Assembly: GCA_049642465.1 (NCBI GenBank)
Contig: JBAROV010000048.1
Span: 1 to 51,078, forward strand
DNA: 51,078 bases
Direction of reading: 5' to 3'
From: CAWDPQ01 sp049642465
GTDB lineage: Bacteria > Acidobacteriota > Vicinamibacteria > Vicinamibacterales > 2-12-FULL-66-21
Shown here: positions 1-10,034 of the stretch, in pieces
How positions within the stretch are numbered: the first letter of the stretch is position 1
How the letters are laid out: every line of letters starts with the position of its first letter
Notes under the pieces: model-generated
What the model was told of the DNA's origin: nothing
The model's database searches: none
The model's input: only the letters and a program-made list of their open reading frames with translations
Program-made: the position numbers and the translations under genes

Positions 1-15
1 TCCTCCCCTTCTCCC

Positions 16-36
16 CTTCTCCTGTTTTCTCTTGGC
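16..36. repeat. C/T-rich dispersed repeat, copy 1
   Basis: This 21-base pyrimidine-rich stretch, which includes CTCCTGTTTTCTCTTGG, recurs identically at 24312-24332. In both places further C/T-rich sequence precedes it (CTCCCC). It lies upstream of the TPR gene, at the very edge of the window. No function is evident. Confidence 0.6.
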
Positions 37-96
37 CACCGAAGACTCAGGCAGCGAACAACGCGGCAATCAAGAACCAGTGCCACAATACTGTCA

Positions 97-1215
97 ATGT
101 TTCGAGTAGCGGCCATCCTGTGCGCCACGCTTGCCTACGTCGCTCAAGACACGCCCGCGCGGGCGAAGCAGATTTACGAGCGCGCGGTAACAGTCGAGCG
201 CGAGGGGAACGCCCACGCGGCGCTATCGCTGCTCTGGGAAGCCGCGGGGCTCGCGCCTCGTGATCCGGACATCCAATATCGCCTCGGCGAGTCGCTCGAA
301 CGTATCGGCGCCCTCGATGCCGCGATTGATGCTTATCGTCAGGCGCTTCGGTCGCGGCCTCAATTCCGGGAGGCAGCCAACAAGCTGATCCTGACGCTCG
401 TCAAGGCCGGCAAGGGCCCTGAAGCGCGCGAGCGGGCGCAGGCGGTCGTGGACGGCTCGCCGCAGGATCCGGATGCGCATTTCACGCTCGGGCTTGCGCA
501 GTCCGAACAGGACGTGGAAGGGGCGATCAAGAGTTTTCGACGAACCCTCGAACTCGCCCCGCGACACGCGCTCGCACGCTACAACCTGGCGCTCGTGCTC
601 AAACGCGCGGACCGTCCGCGCGACGCGATCGACGAACTCACGCGCGCCATTGCGATCGAGCCCCGCGCCGAGGCGCAGTACACACTCGGCGTCATCTACT
701 GGCAGCAAGGCGATCTCGAGCGGGCAGAGGCCGCGTTGCGTGCAGGCATCGCTGCCGACGAACGGTATGCCGACGCGCATCACACGCTCGGCGCGGTATT
801 GGCAGCCCGTCGCCAGTGGAGGCCCGCGATCGAAGCCTTGCGGCGCGCCCTCGAACTGCGGCCCGATCTGACCAGCGCGCGTTACACACTCGCACGTGTG
901 CTTCGCGAGTCGGGCGACGAGCCTGGGGCCCGCGGTGAATTCGCCGAGGCCGACCGCCTGCGCCGGCGCGCGCAATTGGAGCAGGAAGCGAGCGTCTGGA
1001 CGGCGACCGGGACGCAGAAGCTCGAGGACGGAGACGCTGCCGCCGCCGTCGACCACTTCCGCCGCGCTATGTCCATATTTGAGGCCTACGCCCCGGCGCA
1101 TTATCAGCTCGGTCGCGCACTGCAGAAACTCGGTCGCGTCGATGCCGCCCGGGCGGCGTTTTACAGAGCGCAACAACTCAACCCCAGTCTTGTCCCGCCG
1201 CCGGATCCCAAGTAA
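97..1215 (+). CDS. secreted tetratricopeptide repeat (TPR) protein
   Basis: This 372-residue protein probably acts as a protein-protein interaction scaffold in the periplasm. Residues 1-23 form a short hydrophobic signal-like segment ending in ARA. The rest is a run of about nine 34-residue TPR units with the usual A-x-x-x-L-G/A-x-A and P spacing, for example PDAHFTLGLAQSEQD and AEAQYTLGVIYWQQGDLERA. No enzymatic domain is visible. It precedes the first TonB-dependent receptor by about 120 bases on the same strand, an arrangement often seen in acidobacteria, where secreted TPR proteins accompany Oar-like receptors. A partnership with that receptor is inference from position only. The start is an ATG; no strong Shine-Dalgarno sequence is seen, so an upstream start cannot be excluded. 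Confidence 0.85.
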   Translation: MFRVAAILCATLAYVAQDTPARAKQIYERAVTVEREGNAHAALSLLWEAAGLAPRDPDIQYRLGESLERIGALDAAIDAYRQALRSRPQFREAANKLILTLVKAGKGPEARERAQAVVDGSPQDPDAHFTLGLAQSEQDVEGAIKSFRRTLELAPRHALARYNLALVLKRADRPRDAIDELTRAIAIEPRAEAQYTLGVIYWQQGDLERAEAALRAGIAADERYADAHHTLGAVLAARRQWRPAIEALRRALELRPDLTSARYTLARVLRESGDEPGARGEFAEADRLRRRAQLEQEASVWTATGTQKLEDGDAAAAVDHFRRAMSIFEAYAPAHYQLGRALQKLGRVDAARAAFYRAQQLNPSLVPPPDPK

Positions 1216-1335
1216 AAGGAACGGATTCTCCCTTGTTTAGGGGAGGCAGGGTGTATACCCTTACTCTCGCGGTTCTTCTCTGTTCTTCATGTCACTGTCC
1301 ACTCGGTTCGCGTCTTGCGTCTTCGGAGGTTGCTG

Positions 1336-4300
1336 ATGAGGAGAGGTCAGTCGTATCGCGGGCTGCTCGGCGCAGCGCTGCTGCTGGTCTTAGCCAGCGG
1401 AGTGGGTGCACAGGAGTTCCGCGCCACGGTCAGAGGACAGGTCGTCGATTCAAGCCAGGGCGCGTTGCCTGGCGCCACGGTCAACGTGACCAATCAACAA
1501 ACGAACGAAGTAGCGACCGCCACGACGAACAATGACGGAAGCTACACCATTCCCTTCTTGCGTCCCGGCCGCTACTCGATGACGGTCGAAATGCAGGGCT
1601 TTCAAAAGTACACGCGTACAGACATGCAGCTGCAGGTCGGCGAGACGGCAGAAATCAACGTCACACTGCCGGTCGCCGGTGTCTCAGAACAAGTGACGGT
1701 CGTGTCGGAATCGCCACTGCTCGAAACGGGCAAGGCCGACCGTGGAACCGTCATCGACAGCGCGCGCATCGCGGAGCTGCCGCTGCAGTCGCGCAGCCCG
1801 ATGGCGCTGGTCGTGCTCGTCGCCGGCGTCAACTACAACGCACAGGCGATCTACCTCCGTCCGTTCGACAACGGCGCGCTCGCCGCCTGGTCGATGAACG
1901 GCGGATCGAGCAGCAACAACGAGTTCCTGCTCGACGGCGCGCCGAACAACGCCAACCAGAACGGCAACAACATCGCCTACGTGCCGCCGGCGGAAGCCGT
2001 CAACGAAATGAAGATCGCCACTAATTCCTACGACGCGCAGTACGGCCGCACCGCCGGCGGCGTTGTCAACGTGTCGCTCAAGTCGGGCACCAACAGCTTC
2101 CACGGCGTCGTCTACGACTTCATGCGGCGCAAGGCGCTGGCGTCCAACTCGTTCATCCTCAACTCGCAGAACAAACCGAAGACCGAGCAGTACATCGATC
2201 AGTACGGGTTCAGCGTCGACGGGCCGATCTGGAAGAACAAGACGTTTTTTCTGTTTACCGGCGAGAAGTACCGGGAAGGCACTCCCGCCCCCCTCGTCAG
2301 CACGGTGCCGACGCCGGCGATGAAGAACGGCGACTTCAGCGGTCTCGTGGATGCGTCGGGACGCCAGATCATCATCTATGACCCGAACACCGGGCGGGAG
2401 GTGAACGGCGTGTGGACCCGCGATCCGTTCCCGGGCAACATCATTCCGCCGGGGCGGATCAACGAGACCGCGCGGAAGATCATGCAGTACTGGCCGGATC
2501 CCAACGGCACGACGGCCGGCGTGGCGCCGTGGCAGCAGAACCTGCAGTGGGCCGAGCACTTCAACAGGGACCTGTTCTGGAACTGGGTCGGGAAGGTGGA
2601 CCACAACTTCGGCGCCAACGACCGGGCCTTCTTCCGGTGGGGCGAGAACAAGCGGAACGAGATTGGCAATAGGGGCAACAACGCCATCCGCACCGGCCCC
2701 GGACAGGGCGGCCAGCTTCCGCTCTGGCGCGCGAACCGCGCGCTCGTCGGCGACTGGGTGCACATCTTCGGACCGGGAACGGTCTTCAATCTGCGCGGCG
2801 GCTACACCTATTTCCTGGAGTGGAGCTATTCCGAACCCGCGCTCGGTTTCGATGCAACGGAGTTCTGGCCCGCGAGCCTCGTCAGCCAGTTGCCCAGCCA
2901 GGCGATCGGCGGCCACTTCCCGAGGGTCGAGGTCGACCAGTTCACGACCCTGTCGCGCGGCAACGCGCCGAACCGCCATCGGAACTACACGATTCAGCCG
3001 AACGTGTCGTTGACCCGCGGCGCGCACAACATCCGCAGCGGCCTCGATCTGCGCTCGATAAACGCCTTCCGCGAGAACTACAACAACGCGGGCGGCAACG
3101 TTGTGTTCAACCGCGGCTTCACGCGCAGCACGCTGACCAGCACCAGCGAGCTCGAGGGTAACGCCTTCGCCTCGTTCCTCCTCGGCGCGCCGAGCAGCGG
3201 CAACGTCGATGTCAACCCGAAGCCGCACTACCAGTGGTTCTTCATGGCGCCCTGGATCCAGGACGACTGGCGTGTCAGCAACAACTGGACGGTGAACCTG
3301 GGCTTCCGCTGGGACATCAACGGTTCCGTGACGGAAGAGGACAACATGCTGAACTACGCGTTCGACCCGACGATCGTCAACCCGGTGTCGGCCCGCGTCG
3401 GCCAGCAGGTCATGGGTGGCATCAGGTTCGTCGGCGTTGACGGCGCACCGGATCGGCCCTGGAAGCTCGATAAAAACAACTACCAGTTCCGCGTCGGGAC
3501 GGCCTACTCCCTCAACGAGAAGACCGTCCTCCGGGCCGGCTACGGCAAGTACTTCCTCAACCCCACCAGTGAAGGCAACAACGCCGGATTCAGCCTCTCG
3601 ACGCCCATAATCGCGTCGACTGACGGCAACCGGACGCCGACCTACGCGCTGTCGAACCCCTGGCCCAACGGGATCCAGACGCCGCCCGGAAGCTCCCTCG
3701 GGCCGCTCACCTTCCTGGGGCGCGGGCCGGACTTCTCGAACCCCGACTTCGTCGTGCCGAACGTGCACCATGTCTCCGCCGGCATCCAGCGTGAGCTGCC
3801 GTGGCGGATCTCCCTCGAGGCCACTTATGCGGGAAGCCGGAGCTTCGATTTGGAGGCCGGCCGCGCCTATAACGAGCCGTCGGCGGAGTTCCAGCGGCAG
3901 TGCGACGTCACGCAAGGCGGAAGCCGTTCGTTCTGCGATGCTCTGCTGCCGAACCCGTTCGTCGGCGTGCCGGGCTTCGAGGGCACCACGCGCTTCACGA
4001 ACCAGACGCTCACGCGGTTCGAACTCAATCGTCCGTTCCCGGCGTTCGGCGGCTTCAACAGGAACCAGAACAACGTCGGCAAGCTGGTGTACGACTCGGC
4101 GCAGTTCGTGGCGAACAAGCGCTGGACGAGGGGTGTCACCATCAACGCCAGCTACACCTGGGTGCCGCGGTGGACCGAAACCGGCGGCTACGTGGATTCG
4201 GTGTCGGGTCTCCTGAACGAGGGGCCCTACTTCTCGCAGCGCAAGCACCGCGTCACCATGTCTGGCGTGTGGGAACTGCCTTGGTACCGGGGCGAGCGTA

Positions 4301-4845
4301 GCTTCAAGGGGTATCTCCTCGGCGGGTGGTCGATCGCGCCGGCGATGGTCTACCAGAGCGGCCAGCCCTGGGATATGCCCAACAACGTGGATTTGGCGCC
4401 GGGCGTCGACCTCAAAGAGATCGCGCTGTCAGGCACGAAGGACGGACAGTTCATCTACGGCGTGAAGCCGTGCATCGGCCAGCGCAACGCGACGACGGGT
4501 GCTTACGATCTGCTGTCGGTCTCGACCGCCTACGGGTGCACCGAGCCCTACTTCCTGATCCGCTCGAACTTCCAGCGCCGCACCGCGATGAACCGCTACG
4601 ACGAGTTCCGCCGCCCCGGGATGTTCATGCTCGACGTGAACTTCGCGAAGACGACGCCGATCACCGATCGCGTTCGCCTGCAGGTGCGTCTCGAGGCGTT
4701 CAATCTCCTCAACAGCCCACAGTACGACGAGCGTCAGTACAACACGGACACGGGGTCCGCGGACTTCGGGCGCATCAATCGCAACTCCACCGGGCAGTCT
4801 GGCTTCCAACGCTTCGTGCAGATTGGATTGCGGCTGATCTTCTAG
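1336..4845 (+). CDS. TonB-dependent receptor with carboxypeptidase regulatory-like domain (Oar-like), copy 1
   Basis: This is a 1169-residue outer-membrane receptor, probably taking up oligosaccharides or other large ligands with TonB energy. I start it at the ATG at 1336 because GGAGG lies 6 bases upstream; a TTG 21 bases earlier is possible but unsupported. Order of parts: signal peptide (about 1-27, ending GVGAQ), CarboxypepD_reg-like beta-sandwich (about 28-110, with GALPGATVNV and GSYTIPFLRPGRY), plug domain (about 115-235, with ELPLQSRSP and EFLLDGAP), then a long beta barrel ending in aromatic RLIF. The final Phe is the expected barrel-assembly signal. No SusD-like lipoprotein follows. 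Length fits the Oar-like family (about 1000-1200). A close paralogue lies at 6517-10023. The substrate is unknown; the adjacent sugar genes suggest a carbohydrate but do not prove it. Confidence 0.93.
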   Translation: MRRGQSYRGLLGAALLLVLASGVGAQEFRATVRGQVVDSSQGALPGATVNVTNQQTNEVATATTNNDGSYTIPFLRPGRYSMTVEMQGFQKYTRTDMQLQVGETAEINVTLPVAGVSEQVTVVSESPLLETGKADRGTVIDSARIAELPLQSRSPMALVVLVAGVNYNAQAIYLRPFDNGALAAWSMNGGSSSNNEFLLDGAPNNANQNGNNIAYVPPAEAVNEMKIATNSYDAQYGRTAGGVVNVSLKSGTNSFHGVVYDFMRRKALASNSFILNSQNKPKTEQYIDQYGFSVDGPIWKNKTFFLFTGEKYREGTPAPLVSTVPTPAMKNGDFSGLVDASGRQIIIYDPNTGREVNGVWTRDPFPGNIIPPGRINETARKIMQYWPDPNGTTAGVAPWQQNLQWAEHFNRDLFWNWVGKVDHNFGANDRAFFRWGENKRNEIGNRGNNAIRTGPGQGGQLPLWRANRALVGDWVHIFGPGTVFNLRGGYTYFLEWSYSEPALGFDATEFWPASLVSQLPSQAIGGHFPRVEVDQFTTLSRGNAPNRHRNYTIQPNVSLTRGAHNIRSGLDLRSINAFRENYNNAGGNVVFNRGFTRSTLTSTSELEGNAFASFLLGAPSSGNVDVNPKPHYQWFFMAPWIQDDWRVSNNWTVNLGFRWDINGSVTEEDNMLNYAFDPTIVNPVSARVGQQVMGGIRFVGVDGAPDRPWKLDKNNYQFRVGTAYSLNEKTVLRAGYGKYFLNPTSEGNNAGFSLSTPIIASTDGNRTPTYALSNPWPNGIQTPPGSSLGPLTFLGRGPDFSNPDFVVPNVHHVSAGIQRELPWRISLEATYAGSRSFDLEAGRAYNEPSAEFQRQCDVTQGGSRSFCDALLPNPFVGVPGFEGTTRFTNQTLTRFELNRPFPAFGGFNRNQNNVGKLVYDSAQFVANKRWTRGVTINASYTWVPRWTETGGYVDSVSGLLNEGPYFSQRKHRVTMSGVWELPWYRGERSFKGYLLGGWSIAPAMVYQSGQPWDMPNNVDLAPGVDLKEIALSGTKDGQFIYGVKPCIGQRNATTGAYDLLSVSTAYGCTEPYFLIRSNFQRRTAMNRYDEFRRPGMFMLDVNFAKTTPITDRVRLQVRLEAFNLLNSPQYDERQYNTDTGSADFGRINRNSTGQSGFQRFVQIGLRLIF

Positions 4846-4854
4846 AGTCACGGG

Positions 4855-4882
4855 TCGGGGAGGCTGCCCAGGGCCTCCCCGA
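4855..4882 (+). terminator. hairpin after receptor copy 1
   Basis: A perfect 10-bp stem (TCGGGGAGGC pairing with GCCTCCCCGA) with an 8-base loop begins 9 bases after the stop codon. It lacks a clear U-tract, so it is a terminator-like or mRNA-stabilising hairpin. A similar GGGGAGGC hairpin follows the second receptor. Confidence 0.6.
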
Positions 4883-4955
4883 CTTCGCTCTTTCGCGCGT
4901 CAACTCCCAGCTGCCAACCCCCGCTAAAATTGAACGGGTGCACGGCTTCCTCACG

Positions 4956-6392
4956 ATGGGCTATTGCTTCGTGTTCTTCGTGTCTTTCGCCTTCGCGCTA
5001 AGCGCTCCGGCGGAACCTCGACGAAGCTCGAAGAGCGAAGTCGCGACACACGCAAGTGCGCTCCCGCGGCAGTCTCAGCGTGCCGCGACGAAGCCCATCA
5101 CATGGCCTGACATCGCTCCGCTGCGCGCTCAACTCGAGGCGCGAGGGCTTTCCGAGGCCGCCTTCCCCTCCTATCTCGAACGCATCCGCAAGACCAACGC
5201 GCAGCGCGTCCGCGAAGGGGATCTCGATCATCTGGTGTTCTACCTGCTTCAATCCACACGATTCACATCGCTTCCACCGATCGAACCGGCGCTCAGTGCC
5301 AAGGCACTCGTCGACGCGCTGACTGATCAGGAGCGAACCGCGTTCCTGCGCGACTCATCGGCGCCATCTCCTCGCGTCCCTACCGACGTGCACGCGCGTG
5401 CCGCTGCCCTGGTTCGCGCGCTCGAATCGCCCGGTAGCGACGAGCGGCTGGCGTACTTTCGCGAGGTGGCCGAGACCTCATTTCCGGTTCGCCGCGAACG
5501 TTCGGCTGCCTTGATTCGCGAGTACATCCGTGCCATGCGGTTCGTCTACGAAAAGGAATTCATCGCACAAAAGTCGGCGAGCCCGGCCGCGCAAGTTGCA
5601 GCGCTCTACCGGTCACGCGGCTTGAGCACGGACACGGCCGTCGAAGCCGGATATCTCGTGTACCTCGGACTCGGCATCGTGAAATCGCTGGCCGCCGAAC
5701 GGCAGATTCGCCGCGTGCTCATCGTCGGGCCCGGCCTCGATCTCGCGCCGAGAACGGCGTTACATGAAGAGGGACCACCGCAAAGTTACCAACCCTGGGC
5801 CGTCATCGACGCGCTCGTGTCACTCGGACTCGCGCGGCTGGACGATTTGACCGTGATCGCCGCGGACATCAACCCTCGCGTCGTCGGTCACATTCGACGG
5901 GCGGCGGCTCGTCCCCCGCTGCTGACGCTGACGAGCGAAATCCGCGAGACCGCAGATATCACACTCACTGCCGATTACCGCGACTACTTCAAGGCTCTGG
6001 GCCAGGGAATTGGTAGCGTCGGTCAGCCAGCGACCGCTTCGAATCGATTGGTAAAAACCGTCCGCGTGAATGAGGCGGCCGCTCGCGCGTTGAACGCTGC
6101 GACCATCGACGTTGTCACGGAACGCCTCGATACCGAACCTTTCGACGTCGCCATCGCGACGAACATCTTTCCGTATTTCGACGATGGGCAGTTGACGCTG
6201 GCATTGACGAATGTGGCGGCCATGCTTCGGCCGGGTGGTGTCCTGCTGCACAACGAATCGCGTCCGCTCGTCGGTGAGGTGACCGAGACGCTAGGCGTGA
6301 GATTCGAACAGTCTCGTCACGCGACCATCGCATCCGTGCGCGGCGCGCCTCCTCTGGGCGATAGCGTCTGGATCCACCGGAAACTCCGGTAG
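4956..6392 (+). CDS. secreted protein with class I SAM-methyltransferase-like domain
   Basis: The protein is 478 residues from the ATG at 4956; an in-frame GTG at 4938 is an alternative. The N terminus MGYCFVFFVSFAFALSAP looks like a signal peptide, which is odd for a methyltransferase. The middle (about residues 50-250) is helical and unassigned. The C-terminal half has a Rossmann pattern: VLIVGPGLDLAPR at about 255-267 resembles the SAM-binding motif I, and NIFPYFDDGQLTLAL with AAMLRPGGVLLHN at about 400-430 resembles the post-motif region of class I methyltransferases. The acceptor is unknown. The gene sits between the two receptor paralogues on the same strand and may be co-transcribed with the first, though the hairpin at 4855 separates them. 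It could also be a cytoplasmic enzyme whose hydrophobic N terminus is a membrane anchor. Confidence 0.75.
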   Translation: MGYCFVFFVSFAFALSAPAEPRRSSKSEVATHASALPRQSQRAATKPITWPDIAPLRAQLEARGLSEAAFPSYLERIRKTNAQRVREGDLDHLVFYLLQSTRFTSLPPIEPALSAKALVDALTDQERTAFLRDSSAPSPRVPTDVHARAAALVRALESPGSDERLAYFREVAETSFPVRRERSAALIREYIRAMRFVYEKEFIAQKSASPAAQVAALYRSRGLSTDTAVEAGYLVYLGLGIVKSLAAERQIRRVLIVGPGLDLAPRTALHEEGPPQSYQPWAVIDALVSLGLARLDDLTVIAADINPRVVGHIRRAAARPPLLTLTSEIRETADITLTADYRDYFKALGQGIGSVGQPATASNRLVKTVRVNEAAARALNAATIDVVTERLDTEPFDVAIATNIFPYFDDGQLTLALTNVAAMLRPGGVLLHNESRPLVGEVTETLGVRFEQSRHATIASVRGAPPLGDSVWIHRKLR

Positions 6393-6437
6393 CGGCCCCC
6401 CGGATCTCCAGTCTTTACTGGATACAACTCATCTAAG

Positions 6438-6466
6438 TTGCAGACCTGTAACGCAATACATATTGT
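6438..6466 (+). promoter_or_regulatory. possible sigma-70-type promoter for receptor copy 2
   Basis: TTGCAG and TATTGT are separated by 17 bases in a locally A/T-richer stretch, 50 bases before the start of the second receptor gene. The match to consensus is partial (3/6 and 4/6), so this is a weak prediction. Confidence 0.3.
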
Positions 6467-6516
6467 CCTCAGCTGGAGTATGGCTGTATAACCAATGCTC
6501 CATGTGGAGGATGGTG

Positions 6517-9500
6517 ATGATGAGACTGCAGTCGTACCCCACTCTCCTCGCGGCCGCGATCACGCTGGCGATGGCCGGTGGAGTCGCTGCGCAGGAGTTC
6601 CGTGCGACCGTCAGAGGACGCGTCGTCGATGCCAGTCAAGGTGCGCTTCCCGGCGCAACCGTGAACGTTCAGAATCAGCAAACCAACGAAATCGCGACGG
6701 CCGCGACGAATAACGAGGGGAGCTACACGGTTCCTTTCCTGCGACCCGGACTCTACACGCTCACGGTGGAGATGCCCGGGTTCCAGAAGTACACGCGCAA
6801 GGACATGCGCCTCGAGGTTGGGCAGACGGCGGACATCAACGTCACGCTCGCCGTCGGCGGTCTCACCGAGGAGGTGACGGTCGTGTCTGAAGCGCCGTTG
6901 CTCGAAACCAGCAAGGCGGATCGTGGAACGGTCATCGACAGTCATCGCATCGCCGAGCTCCCGCTGCAATCGCGCAGCCCGATGGCGCTCGCCGTCCTCG
7001 TCGCCGGCGTCAACTACAACGCGCAGGCGATCTACCTCCGTCCGTTCGACAACGGCGCGCTCGCCAACTGGTCGATGAACGGCGGATCGACCAGCAACAA
7101 CGAGTTCCTGCTCGACGGCGCGCCCAACAACGCCAACCAGGGGGGTAACAACATCGCCTACGTGCCTCCGGCGGAAGCCGTGCACGAAATGAAAATCTCC
7201 ACGAACTCCTACGACGCGCAGTACGGCCGCACCGCCGGCGGCGTCGTCAGCATGTCGCTCAAGTCGGGGACGAACTCGTTCCACGGCGTCGTCTACGACT
7301 TCATGCGGCGCAAGGCGCTGGCCTCCAACTCGTTCCTCCTCAACTCGCGCAATTCTCCAAAGACCGATCAGTACATCGATCAGTACGGGTTCAGCGTCGA
7401 CGGCCCGATCTGGAAGAACAAGACGTTTTTCCTGTTCACCGGCGAGAAGTACCGGGAAGGCACGCCCGCCCCGCTGTTCAGTACGGTGCCGACGCCGGCG
7501 TTCAAGAACGGCGATTTCAGCAATCTCGTGGATGCGTCCGGACGCCTGATCACCATCTACGATCCCGCGACCGGCCGCGACGTCAACGGTGTCTGGACGC
7601 GCGATCCGTTCCCGGGCAACATCATCCCGCCGGAGCGCATCAATCCGACGGCCCGGGCGATCATGCAGTACATCCCGGACCCGAACAATACGGACCCCGC
7701 TGTTGCGCCGTGGCAACGGAACCTGGCGTGGGCCGAGCACTTCAACAGGGACCTGTTCTGGAACTGGGTCGGGAAGGTCGACCATAACTTTGGCGCCAAC
7801 GACCGAGCCTTCTTCCGCTGGGCCGAAAACGAACGGCAGGAGATCGGGAATAGAGGGAACGCCATCCGCAGCGGTCCCGCCCAGGACGGCCAGCTGCCGC
7901 TCGTCAGGGCCAACCGCGCGATCGTCGGTGACTGGGTACACATCTTCGGTCCCGGGACCGTCTTCAACCTCCGCGGCGGCTACACGTACTTCCTCGAGTG
8001 GAGCCAGTCGGTCCACGCGTTCAACTTCGATGCGACCGAGTTCTGGCCGGCCAGCCTCGTCGAGCAGTTTCCCGCCCGCGCGCTCGGCGGCCTGTTCCCG
8101 CGCATCGAGATCGATGACTTCGAGCAGCTGTCGCGCGGCACGAGTCCCAACCGGAATCGGAACTGGTCGCTCCAGCCGAACGTGTCGTTGACCCGCGGCG
8201 CGCACAACATCCGCAGCGGCCTCGACATGCGGTGGACCAACGTCCACAACGAGAACTACAACAACTCCGGCGGCCAGGTGACGTTCAACCGCGACTTCAC
8301 GGAACGCACCCTGAACAGCACCAACGTGCTCGAGGGCAACTCCTTCGCCTCGTTCCTGCTCGGCGCGCCCAGCGGCGGGCAGGTTTCCGTCAACCCGAAG
8401 CCGCACTACCAGTGGTTCTTCATGGCGCCCTGGATCCAGGACGACTGGCGCGTCAGCAACAACTGGACGGTGAACCTCGGCTTCCGCTGGGACATCAACG
8501 GTTCCGTGACGGAAGCGAACAACATGCTGAACTACGCGTTCGACCCGACGATCGTCAACCCGGTGTCGGCGCGCGTCGGTCGACAGGTGATGGGGGGCAT
8601 CCGGTTCGCCGGCGTGGACGGCGCCCCGAATCGGCCGTGGAAGCTCGACAAGAACAACTATCAGTTCCGGGTCGGGACGGCCTACTCCCTCAACGAGAAG
8701 ACCGTCCTCCGGGCCGGCTACGGCAAGTACTTCCTCAACCCGACGAGTCAGGGCAACAATGCCGGGTTCAGCCTGTCCACTCCGCTGATCGCGTCGAATG
8801 ACGGCGGCCGGACGCCGACCTACGCGCTGTCGAACCCCTGGCCCAACGGGATTCTGGAGCCCCCGGGCAGCTCGCTGGGGCCGCTCACCTTCCTCGGGCG
8901 CGGGCCGGACTTCTCGAACCCTGACTTCGTCGTGCCGAACGTGCACCAGTTCTCCGCGGGCATCCAGCGCGAGCTGCCGTGGCGGATCAACCTCGAGGCC
9001 ACCTATGCGGGAAGCCGCAGCTATGACCTGGACGTCGGCTTCAGCGCGTATAACGAGCCGTCGGCGGAGTTCCAGGCGCAATGCGACGTGACTCAGGGCG
9101 GCAGCCGCAGCTTCTGCGACCAGCTGCTGCCGAACCCGTTCTTTCAGGTGCCCGGTTTCGAGGGGACGACGAGGTTCACGAACCCGACGCTCTCGCGCTT
9201 CGAGCTGAGCCGGCCGTTCCCGGCGTTCACCGGCATCGACAGGAACCAGAACAACATCGGCAGGCTGATCTACGACTCGGCGCAGTTCGTCGCCAACAAA
9301 CGCTGGGCGCGGGGCGTGACCATCAACGCCAGCTACACGTGGGTGCCGAGGTGGACTGAGATCGGCGGCTACGTGGACGCGGTCTCGGGTCTCCTGAACG
9401 AGGGGCCTTACTTCTCGGACCGTAAGCACCGCATCACGGCGTCTGGCGTGTGGGAAATGCCCTGGTTCCGCGACGAGCGCAGCCTCAAGGGGTATCTCCT

Positions 9501-10023
9501 GGGCGGCTGGTCGATGGCCCCAATGCTGGTCTACCAGTCGGGCCGGCCGTGGGACATGCCCGGCAACGTCGATCTGGCACCGGGCGTCAGCCTCGACGAG
9601 ATCGCGCTGCCAGGCCAGAAGGATGGGCAGTTCATCTACGGCGTGAAGCCGTGCATCGGCCAGCGTCAGTCGAACGGTACGTATTCGCTGCTGTCCGTGT
9701 CGCAGGCGTACGGCTGTACGGAGCCTTACTTCCTGATCCGCCAGGCCTTCCAGCGCCGCACCGCGATGTTCCGTTACGACGAGTTCCGCCGGCCCTCGCT
9801 TTTCATGCTCGACGTGAACTTCGCGAAGACGACGCCGATCACCGATCGCGTTCGCCTCCAGGTACGTCTCGAGGCGTTCAATCTCCTCAACAGCCCGCAG
9901 TACGACGAGCGTCAGTACGAAACAAGCACCAATAGCGCGGACTTCGGGCGCATCAATCGCAACACCACCGGGCAGTCGGGCTTCCAGCGCTTCGTGCAGA
10001 TCGGACTCCGGTTGATTTTCTGA
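6517..10023 (+). CDS. TonB-dependent receptor with carboxypeptidase regulatory-like domain (Oar-like), copy 2
   Basis: This 1168-residue paralogue of the receptor at 1336-4845 has the same architecture: signal peptide ending GGVAAQ, carboxypeptidase-regulatory-like domain, plug and barrel ending RLIF. I chose the ATG at 6517 because GTGGAGG ends 6 bases upstream. The two proteins are nearly identical over long stretches, such as the plug and the barrel around QWFFMAPWIQDDWRVSNNW. They differ in patches that probably include extracellular loops, for example residues around FNFDATEF and the FSAYNEPS insertion. This points to tandem duplication followed by local divergence or gene conversion. 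The copies may bind related ligands. No partner lipoprotein is adjacent. Confidence 0.93.
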   Translation: MMRLQSYPTLLAAAITLAMAGGVAAQEFRATVRGRVVDASQGALPGATVNVQNQQTNEIATAATNNEGSYTVPFLRPGLYTLTVEMPGFQKYTRKDMRLEVGQTADINVTLAVGGLTEEVTVVSEAPLLETSKADRGTVIDSHRIAELPLQSRSPMALAVLVAGVNYNAQAIYLRPFDNGALANWSMNGGSTSNNEFLLDGAPNNANQGGNNIAYVPPAEAVHEMKISTNSYDAQYGRTAGGVVSMSLKSGTNSFHGVVYDFMRRKALASNSFLLNSRNSPKTDQYIDQYGFSVDGPIWKNKTFFLFTGEKYREGTPAPLFSTVPTPAFKNGDFSNLVDASGRLITIYDPATGRDVNGVWTRDPFPGNIIPPERINPTARAIMQYIPDPNNTDPAVAPWQRNLAWAEHFNRDLFWNWVGKVDHNFGANDRAFFRWAENERQEIGNRGNAIRSGPAQDGQLPLVRANRAIVGDWVHIFGPGTVFNLRGGYTYFLEWSQSVHAFNFDATEFWPASLVEQFPARALGGLFPRIEIDDFEQLSRGTSPNRNRNWSLQPNVSLTRGAHNIRSGLDMRWTNVHNENYNNSGGQVTFNRDFTERTLNSTNVLEGNSFASFLLGAPSGGQVSVNPKPHYQWFFMAPWIQDDWRVSNNWTVNLGFRWDINGSVTEANNMLNYAFDPTIVNPVSARVGRQVMGGIRFAGVDGAPNRPWKLDKNNYQFRVGTAYSLNEKTVLRAGYGKYFLNPTSQGNNAGFSLSTPLIASNDGGRTPTYALSNPWPNGILEPPGSSLGPLTFLGRGPDFSNPDFVVPNVHQFSAGIQRELPWRINLEATYAGSRSYDLDVGFSAYNEPSAEFQAQCDVTQGGSRSFCDQLLPNPFFQVPGFEGTTRFTNPTLSRFELSRPFPAFTGIDRNQNNIGRLIYDSAQFVANKRWARGVTINASYTWVPRWTEIGGYVDAVSGLLNEGPYFSDRKHRITASGVWEMPWFRDERSLKGYLLGGWSMAPMLVYQSGRPWDMPGNVDLAPGVSLDEIALPGQKDGQFIYGVKPCIGQRQSNGTYSLLSVSQAYGCTEPYFLIRQAFQRRTAMFRYDEFRRPSLFMLDVNFAKTTPITDRVRLQVRLEAFNLLNSPQYDERQYETSTNSADFGRINRNTTGQSGFQRFVQIGLRLIF

Positions 10024-10034
10024 CCTGTTGTTAG

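Noticed and set aside
1684..4248. Very long minus-strand open frame (854 codons) opposite receptor copy 1
   Set aside because: It is a codon-bias shadow: arginine/valine/aspartate-rich composition, no domain, and the same kind of frame appears opposite the paralogue.
6469..9429. 986-codon minus-strand open frame opposite receptor copy 2
   Set aside because: Shadow of the GC-rich receptor gene with the same low-information composition and no ribosome site.
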